Notes under the pieces: model-generated
Told to the model about the DNA's origin: nothing
Seen by the model: only the letters and a program-made list of their open reading frames with translations
Databases searched by the model: none
DNA from: CAXQZU01 sp964228555
GTDB lineage: Bacteria > Planctomycetota > PLA2 > JAEUHO01
Assembly (NCBI GenBank): GCA_964228555.1
Contig: CAXQZU010000034.1
Coordinates: 1 to 11,631 of the forward strand
Reading direction: 5' to 3'
DNA: 11,631 bases
Part shown: positions 7,388 to 11,631 of the stretch, piece after piece
How positions within the stretch are numbered: position 1 is the stretch's first letter
Layout of the letters: the number at the start of each line of letters is the position of its first letter
Program-made: the position numbers and the translations under genes

Positions 7388-8614
7388 CTAGCGCCCGTGG
7401 TGCAGGAACGAGGTGCCCGCGGCGAGCGGGGCCAGCCCGTGGTGCTCGGCCAGCGTGGCCCCGACGTCGGCCATGGCACGCCGGCCCAGCGCCCCGCGCG
7501 GGGCGGCCGGCCCGAAGGCGATCACGGGCACGTGCTCGCGCGTGTGGTCGGTGCCCCGGTAGGTGGGGTCGCAACCGTGGTCGGCTGAGAGCAGGGCGAG
7601 GTCGCCCGCCTGCAGCAAGGCCTCGAGCGCGGGGAGCCGGCGGTCGAAGGCCTCGAGCGCGGTGGCGTAGCCGGCCACGTCGCGGCGGTGCCCGTAGAGC
7701 GTGTCGAAGTCCACGCAGTTGGCGAACACCAGCGAGCGAGGCCCCGCACGGCGCCATGCGGCCTGGACGGCGTCCAGCACCTCGTCGTTGGTGCCCGCCT
7801 GCACGTGCTGCGTGGTGCCGCGGTGCGCGAAGATGTCGTCCACCTTGCCGATGGCGGTCACGTGGCCGCCACAGGCCACCAGCCGGTCGAGCAGGGTGTC
7901 GGCGTGCGGTGGCGTGGTCCAGTCGTGGCGGCGGGTGGTGCGCTGGAAGGAAGGCGCCGTGCCCACGAAGGGGCGCGCGATGACGCGCCCGACGCGCAGC
8001 GGATCGACGAGCCGGCGTGCGATGCGGCAGGTCTCGTAGAGGCGTTCGAGCCCGAAGGCTTGCTCGTGCGCGGCGACCTGGAACACGCTGTCGCCCGAGG
8101 TGTAGACGATGGGCTTGCCGCTGGCCACCGACTCGGCGCCGAGGCGCGCCAGGATCTCGGTGCCCGAGGCGGCGCAGTTGCCTAGCACGCCAGGCAGGCC
8201 AGCCTCGCACACGAGGGCGTCGAGCAAGGAGGGCGGGAAGGAGGGGGGGCCGGGCGGGAACAGGTGCCAGGCGTAGGGGACAGGCAGGCCCATGAGCTCC
8301 CAGTGGCCGCTGGGCGTGTCCTTGCCCGCGCTGCTCTCGACGGCATAGCCGTGCGCACCCTCGAAGGCCGTCCGGCGCGCGAGGCCCGCGGCCCAAGCCC
8401 CGGTGCTGGCCTCATGCAGCGCGCCCAGCCCCAGCCGCTCGAGGTGGGGGATGGCCAGCGGGCCCGTGCGCCCGCCCTCCCGGACCGCCCCGCCGCGTGC
8501 GCAGGCTGCCGCGACATGCCCGAACGTGTCGGCGCCCGCGTCGCCGAAGGAGGGCGCATCATGGGCCGCGCCCACGCCGAAGGAGTCCAGCACGATGAGC
8601 AGTGCGCGCGTCAC
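7388..8614 (-). CDS. deoB: Phosphopentomutase
   Basis: DeoB interconverts deoxyribose-1-phosphate and deoxyribose-5-phosphate (also the ribose phosphates), linking nucleoside phosphorolysis to DeoC. It is a cytosolic, Mn-dependent member of the alkaline-phosphatase superfamily. The product has 408 residues, close to the 407 of the E. coli enzyme. Family motifs are intact: LIVLDSFGVGA at the N-terminus with metal-binding D10, GKDTPSGHWEL with T100 as the expected phosphate-accepting threonine, VDFDTLYGHRRD, and ADHGCDPTYRGTDHTREH near the C-terminus with metal-binding Asp and His residues. The start is a GTG at 8614 that overlaps the deoA stop as GTGA. No Shine-Dalgarno precedes it, so translational coupling to deoA is likely. 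It is the third gene of the deoC-deoA-deoB unit. Confidence 0.96.
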   Translation of the reverse strand: MTRALLIVLDSFGVGAAHDAPSFGDAGADTFGHVAAACARGGAVREGGRTGPLAIPHLERLGLGALHEASTGAWAAGLARRTAFEGAHGYAVESSAGKDTPSGHWELMGLPVPYAWHLFPPGPPSFPPSLLDALVCEAGLPGVLGNCAASGTEILARLGAESVASGKPIVYTSGDSVFQVAAHEQAFGLERLYETCRIARRLVDPLRVGRVIARPFVGTAPSFQRTTRRHDWTTPPHADTLLDRLVACGGHVTAIGKVDDIFAHRGTTQHVQAGTNDEVLDAVQAAWRRAGPRSLVFANCVDFDTLYGHRRDVAGYATALEAFDRRLPALEALLQAGDLALLSADHGCDPTYRGTDHTREHVPVIAFGPAAPRGALGRRAMADVGATLAEHHGLAPLAAGTSFLHHGR

Positions 8615-9948
8615 GCCGGCACGGGCCCGATGCGCTCGCGCACGATGGGCAGCGTGGGCGGGGCGCGGTCCACGACGGGCATGGCTGCGCGCACGGCTGC
8701 GGCGGCGAGCGCGGCGTCTGCCGTGGAGCGGGCATGCACGTGCGCCAGCGGTCGGCCCGGCCCGGTGGCCTCGCCGGGACGCAGCACGTGGGAGAGGCCC
8801 ACGGCCGGGTCGATGGCGTCGCCGGGCTTGCGGCGGCCGCCGCCCAGCGCCACGACCGCCATGCCCAGCGCCTTGACGTCCATCGGGCCCACCACGCCGG
8901 CGCGCGCCGGCTCGACGGCCTCCACCACGCGCGCGCGGGGCAGCAGCGTGCGCCATGACTCCAGCAGGCGAGGCGGGCCTCCGAGGCCGTGCACCATGCG
9001 GGCGAAGCGCTCGGCCGCGGCCCCGCTGTCGAGGGCCGTCACCAGCCGTTGTCGAGCCTCGGCTGCGTTGCGGGCCAGCCGGCCCAGCACCAGCATCTCG
9101 CTGCCGAGGGCCAGCGTGACCTCCAGCAAGCGCTCGTCGCGCGACCCGCCCGTGAGCACCTCCAGCGTCTCGTGCACCTCGAGCGCGTTGCCGGCCGTGC
9201 GCCCCAGCACGGCGTCCATGTCGGTGATGAGCGCGCTCGTGGGAAGGCCCGCGCCGCAGGCCACCTCGACGATGGAGGTGGCCAGCTCGCGTGCCCTCTC
9301 CAGCGTGGGGCTGAAGGCGCCCGTGCCCACCTTGACGTCCATGACCAGGCCGCCGGTCACGCCCTCGGCCAGCTTCTTGCACAGGATGCTGGCGGTGATC
9401 AGCGGCGTGGACTCCACCGTGGCCGTCACGTCGCGGATGGTGTAGAGGCGGTCGTCGGCGGGGGCCAGGCTGCCTGTGGGGCCCACGATTGCGCAGCCGG
9501 CCTCGACCACCACGCGGCGGAAGGTCGCATCGCTGGCCTTGACGTCGTACCCGGGCAGGGCCTCCAGCTTGTCGAGCGTGCCGCCGGTGTGGCCCAGCCC
9601 GCGACCCGAGGCCATGGGCACGCAACCGCCGCAGGCGGCCACCAGCGGCGCCAGCACGAGGCTCACCTTGTCGCCCACGCCGCCGGTGCTGTGCTTGTCC
9701 AGCGTGGGCCCCGGGAGGCTAGCGCGTGCCCAGTCCAGCACGGTGCCGGTCTGCACCATCGCGTGCGTGAGGTCTACGCACTCGCGGCGCGTCATCCCCT
9801 GCAGCACCAACGCCATGGCCATCGCGCCCACCTGTGCATCGGCCCAGGAACCATCCACGATCCCGCGCGCGAAGGCCTCGACCTGCGCGCGCGAGAGCTC
9901 GCGGCCTGCGCGCTTGGCCTCGATCACGTCGGCCGGCAGCAGGTTCAT
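8611..9948 (-). CDS. deoA: Thymidine phosphorylase
   Basis: DeoA splits thymidine (and deoxyuridine) with phosphate into the free base and 2-deoxyribose-1-phosphate, in the cytosol. The product has 445 residues against 440 in E. coli. The phosphate-binding signature DKHSTGGVGDKVSL (K85, H86, S87) and the SGRGLGHTGGTLDKLE segment are intact. R173, S188 and K192 in YTIRD and TASILCKKLAEG correspond to the E. coli base-binding residues R171, S186 and K190. SLAPADDRLY also resembles the E. coli enzyme more than Gram-positive pyrimidine-nucleoside phosphorylases, so thymidine/deoxyuridine preference is likely. The ATG at 9948 overlaps the deoC stop as ATGA, and its own stop overlaps the deoB GTG, indicating tight coupling on both sides. 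Confidence 0.96.
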   Translation of the reverse strand: MNLLPADVIEAKRAGRELSRAQVEAFARGIVDGSWADAQVGAMAMALVLQGMTRRECVDLTHAMVQTGTVLDWARASLPGPTLDKHSTGGVGDKVSLVLAPLVAACGGCVPMASGRGLGHTGGTLDKLEALPGYDVKASDATFRRVVVEAGCAIVGPTGSLAPADDRLYTIRDVTATVESTPLITASILCKKLAEGVTGGLVMDVKVGTGAFSPTLERARELATSIVEVACGAGLPTSALITDMDAVLGRTAGNALEVHETLEVLTGGSRDERLLEVTLALGSEMLVLGRLARNAAEARQRLVTALDSGAAAERFARMVHGLGGPPRLLESWRTLLPRARVVEAVEPARAGVVGPMDVKALGMAVVALGGGRRKPGDAIDPAVGLSHVLRPGEATGPGRPLAHVHARSTADAALAAAAVRAAMPVVDRAPPTLPIVRERIGPVPA

Positions 9949-10703
9949 GCGCCGCCCGGGGGCCGCAGGGTGGCCACGAGGTCGTCCACGAGGGCGCTGG
10001 CGCCGAAGCGCAGCGTGCGCGGCGTGGCCCAGCCCGGGCCCAGCATGCGGTCCACCTGCGCGAGGTAGGTCGCTGCCTGCCCAGCGGTGCGCACGCCGCC
10101 GGAGATCTTGAGCCCCACGGGGCGGCCGGCGGCGTTGACGGGCATGGCGGCGATCACCGCCAGCAGCGCGGCCACGGCCGCCGGCGTGGCGCCCGGCTCA
10201 CGCTTGCCGGTGGAGGTCTTCAGGAAGTCGGCGCCGCCGGCGACCGCCTCGCGGGCGGCAGCAGCGATGGCGGCGGTGTCGGGGAACGCTCCGGTCTCGA
10301 GGATCACCTTCAGCACGTGACCCGCTGCGGCCTCGCGGCAGGCGGCCACCAGGCGTTGCCCGTGGCCCGCCGCACCGCCGAGGAATGCGCGCCAGGGGAA
10401 CACCACGTCCACCTCGTCGGCGCCCGCCGCGACGGCCGCGGAGGTCTCGGAGGCGGCCCGGTGGGGGTCATCGTCCCCGGCCGGGAAGTTCGCCACGGTG
10501 GCCACCTTGATGCCCGATCCGGGCCGTGCCGCGCGGGCCGTCGGCACGAGGCGTGCCAGCACGCACACGGCGGCCACGTCTCCCGCAGGCGTGCGTGCCT
10601 TGCGGCACAGGGCCTGGATGTCTGCCTGCGTGTCCTCGTCGCGCAGCGACGTGAGGTCCACGAGCGGCAGGATGCGCGCGGCGGCGAGGGCGAGGTCGCT
10701 CAC
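9945..10703 (-). CDS. deoC: Deoxyribose-phosphate aldolase (E. coli-like class I)
   Basis: DeoC cleaves 2-deoxyribose-5-phosphate to glyceraldehyde-3-phosphate and acetaldehyde through a Schiff base, so the sugar enters glycolysis. The product has 252 residues, close to the longer E. coli type (259) rather than the shorter type of about 220. Visible active-site elements are D99 in ADEVDVVFP, the Schiff-base lysine K162 in DFLKTSTGK, and K199 in GLKISGGVRTA. TVANFPAGDDD and the C-terminal FGASALVDDL also match the family. The start is taken as GTG at 10703 because MSDLALAAARILPLVDLTSL then aligns end to end with the E. coli N-terminus; no ATG lies nearby in frame and no Shine-Dalgarno is seen. 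It is the first deo gene, 86 bases after bcp, and overlaps deoA by four bases. Confidence 0.95.
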   Translation of the reverse strand: MSDLALAAARILPLVDLTSLRDEDTQADIQALCRKARTPAGDVAAVCVLARLVPTARAARPGSGIKVATVANFPAGDDDPHRAASETSAAVAAGADEVDVVFPWRAFLGGAAGHGQRLVAACREAAAGHVLKVILETGAFPDTAAIAAAAREAVAGGADFLKTSTGKREPGATPAAVAALLAVIAAMPVNAAGRPVGLKISGGVRTAGQAATYLAQVDRMLGPGWATPRTLRFGASALVDDLVATLRPPGGA

Positions 10704-10789
10704 GGGAGGCGAGAGCCTTGGAGGGATCGGCCTCGGCAGCCTACCGAGCGGCGCATGGCCGATCCAGCCGGCAACGCCGGCGGCCCGGC
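10704..10789 (-). promoter_or_regulatory. bcp-deoC intergenic gap with a GC hairpin
   Basis: This 86-base gap is the only non-coding space in front of the deo genes, so any deo-specific promoter or operator would be here or inside bcp. GCCGGC-AAC-GCCGGC (10767-10781) forms a 6-bp stem with a 3-base loop, 8 bases after the bcp stop, again without a T-tract. I see no convincing -35/-10 pair or extended operator, and no match to enterobacterial DeoR or CytR sites that I could defend. Either bcp and deo share a transcript or the promoter is of an unrecognised type. Confidence 0.3.
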
Positions 10790-11353
10790 CTAGCGGGAGC
10801 GCTTGCGGGCAGGCTGCCCGGCGCGCGCGGGCTTGCGAGCCGCCCTGGCCGCGACGGGCTTGCCCTTGGCTGCCGGCTGCGTGCCGCCTCCCGCCAGCGC
10901 CACCAGCACCTCGTGCACGGCGGCGGCATGGCCCGCCGCCTTCACCTTGGGCCAGTGCTGGGCGATGCGGCCCTTGGGGTCGATGAGCACGGTGGAGCGG
11001 ATCACGCCCGTGACGGGCTTGCCGTACATGAGCTTCTGGCCCCAGGCGCCGTAGGCCTTCATCATCGTCTTGTCGGTGTCCGAGAGCAGGGTCACGGCCA
11101 GCCTGTGCTTGGCGATGAAGCGTGCGTGGCTGGCCGGTGAGTCGGGCGACACGCCCAGCACCTTGGCGCCCAGTGCCGCGAATGCGCGCATCGAGGCGGT
11201 GAACTCGCACGCTTCCGTGGTGCAGCCCGGCGTGTCGTCCTTGGGATAGAAGTAGATCACCACCCACGAGCCAGCCAGCGAGGCCAGCGACACGGGGGAG
11301 CCATCATGGCAGGGCAGGGTGAAGGCAGGGGCGGCAGCACCGGGCTTGGGCAT
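10790..11353 (-). CDS. bcp: Thioredoxin-dependent thiol peroxidase (peroxiredoxin Bcp/PrxQ) with basic C-terminal tail
   Basis: Bcp reduces hydrogen peroxide and organic hydroperoxides with electrons from thioredoxin, in the cytosol. YFYPKDDTPGCTTEACEF carries the peroxidatic C44 and the resolving C49, five residues apart as in the atypical two-cysteine PrxQ/Bcp group. GVIRSTVLIDPKGRI holds the conserved active-site arginine. The ATG at 11353 is preferred over the GTG at 11362 because AGGAG (11362-11366) lies 8 bases before the ATG but overlaps the GTG. The product has 187 residues, against about 150-160 for typical Bcp. The excess is a 33-residue Ala/Lys/Arg/Pro tail (10793-10891) with ten basic and no acidic residues. 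Downstream, deoC follows in the same direction after 86 bases. Confidence 0.95.
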   Translation of the reverse strand: MPKPGAAAPAFTLPCHDGSPVSLASLAGSWVVIYFYPKDDTPGCTTEACEFTASMRAFAALGAKVLGVSPDSPASHARFIAKHRLAVTLLSDTDKTMMKAYGAWGQKLMYGKPVTGVIRSTVLIDPKGRIAQHWPKVKAAGHAAAVHEVLVALAGGGTQPAAKGKPVAARAARKPARAGQPARKRSR

Positions 11354-11361
11354 GGGAGGCA

Positions 11362-11366
11362 CTCCT
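11362..11366 (-). promoter_or_regulatory. Ribosome binding site of bcp
   Basis: AGGAG on the minus strand, 8 bases before the ATG at 11353. It decides the start, because the upstream in-frame GTG at 11362 would overlap it. Confidence 0.65.
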
Positions 11367-11381
11367 GTGGATGGAGCATGA

Positions 11382-11394
11382 GACGGTACCCGTC
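11382..11394. promoter_or_regulatory. Small palindrome upstream of bcp
   Basis: GACGG-TAC-CCGTC is a perfect 5-bp inverted repeat with a 3-base centre, about 29 bases upstream of the bcp ATG, in the 106-base gap between bcp and the membrane-protein gene. The position would suit an operator or part of the promoter. It is short and could easily arise by chance in this GC-rich DNA. No credible -10/-35 pair was found nearby. Confidence 0.2.
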
Positions 11395-11442
11395 ACCGCG
11401 TGATCGCAAGCGCGGGATCGGGCAGGTCGCCGCGCGTGGACG

Positions 11443-11455
11443 GCATCTGCGATGC
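11443..11455 (-). terminator. Small hairpin after the membrane-protein stop
   Basis: GCATC-TGC-GATGC forms a 5-bp stem with a 3-base loop, 4 bases after the stop codon of the gene entering from the right. No T-tract follows. It is weak on its own and listed mainly because other stop codons in the minus-strand block are also followed by hairpins. Confidence 0.25.
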
Positions 11456-11459
11456 TGCG

Positions 11460-11631
11460 CTAGATCCGGACCAGCACCACGTTGAGGGCCACGAAGGTGG
11501 AGGCGAGCACCCAGAGCAGCACGCGGTCCAGCGTGCGGGAGGCCTGTTCGTGGCCGCGTGTCCAGAGGTGGAGCGAGACGACGGAGGCGATCAGGGTGAA
11601 GAAGATGTAGAGGATGGTGACGCCGCTGATG
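11460..11631 (-). CDS. C-terminal end of an unidentified integral membrane protein, cut by the window edge
   Basis: Reading the minus strand from the right edge gives 56 residues in an open frame to a TAG at 11460-11462. The sequence starts ISGVTILYIFFTLIASVV and ends TFVALNVVLVRI. It contains two hydrophobic stretches of about 20 residues, separated by a polar, charged loop (WTRGHEQASRTLDR), so two transmembrane helices with a very short C-terminal end are likely. The start and most of the protein lie outside the window, and the family cannot be named. Evidence that it is real is the clear hydrophobic/polar/hydrophobic pattern, the G/C-ending codons and the same orientation as bcp. It ends 106 bases upstream of the bcp ATG. 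Confidence 0.6.
   Translation of the reverse strand, partial: ISGVTILYIFFTLIASVVSLHLWTRGHEQASRTLDRVLLWVLASTFVALNVVLVRI

Noticed and set aside
8615..9625. Upstream extension of the deoB frame through deoA.
   Set aside because: DeoA is fully supported by motifs there. The DeoB N-terminal motif begins right at the GTG at 8614.
10704..11267. Upstream extension of the deoC frame into bcp.
   Set aside because: bcp is fully supported by its cysteine motif. The DeoC family N-terminus starts at the GTG at 10703.
11367..11459. A possible minus-strand promoter (TTGCGA and TACCGT, 15 bases apart) upstream of bcp.
   Set aside because: The -10 matches the consensus at only three of six positions and the spacer is short. 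It is no better than chance in this sequence.

Overview
This is a very GC-rich window (above 70% by eye, not counted), with third codon positions almost all G or C. As a result nearly every real gene is shadowed by long open frames on the other strand and in other frames. Several products look exported: a c-type cytochrome, a protein with a signal peptide, a probable lipoprotein and a membrane-anchored coiled-coil protein. This suggests a Gram-negative-type envelope. A large secreted protein that joins a gluzincin-like HEXXH domain to PA14-like and concanavalin-like sugar-binding domains recalls high-GC Planctomycetota, with Myxococcota as an alternative. This placement is an inference and is not proven by the sequence.

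Layout. The left part (1-4480) is on the plus strand. It holds the 3' end of a RoxA/cytochrome-c-peroxidase-like di-heme cytochrome and, 79 bases later, a 1104-residue exported metallopeptidase-like protein. A 38-base gap separates this from a convergent block on the minus strand (4519 to the right edge). In transcription order, right to left, the minus block is: the C-terminus of an unidentified two-helix membrane protein (cut by the window edge), the thiol peroxidase bcp, the genes deoC, deoA and deoB, a probable lipoprotein esterase of the alpha/beta-hydrolase fold, and a membrane-anchored coiled-coil protein with repeated LTxxQ-like motifs.

Function. deoC-deoA-deoB encode a complete route from thymidine or deoxyuridine to glyceraldehyde-3-phosphate and acetaldehyde. 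Phosphorolysis (DeoA) gives deoxyribose-1-phosphate, DeoB isomerises it to the 5-phosphate, and DeoC cleaves that. The genes overlap by four bases (ATGA, then GTGA) and follow the enterobacterial order, but no deoD follows. bcp lies 86 bases upstream and the esterase 38 bases downstream, so a longer shared transcript is possible. GC-rich hairpins without T-tracts sit just after several stop codons and could mark transcript ends or protect 3' ends.

No tRNA, rRNA, CRISPR array, insertion sequence or phage gene was seen. The most interesting parts are the cytochrome/exported-peptidase pair and the two uncharacterised envelope genes downstream of deoB. The deo and bcp genes are conventional.
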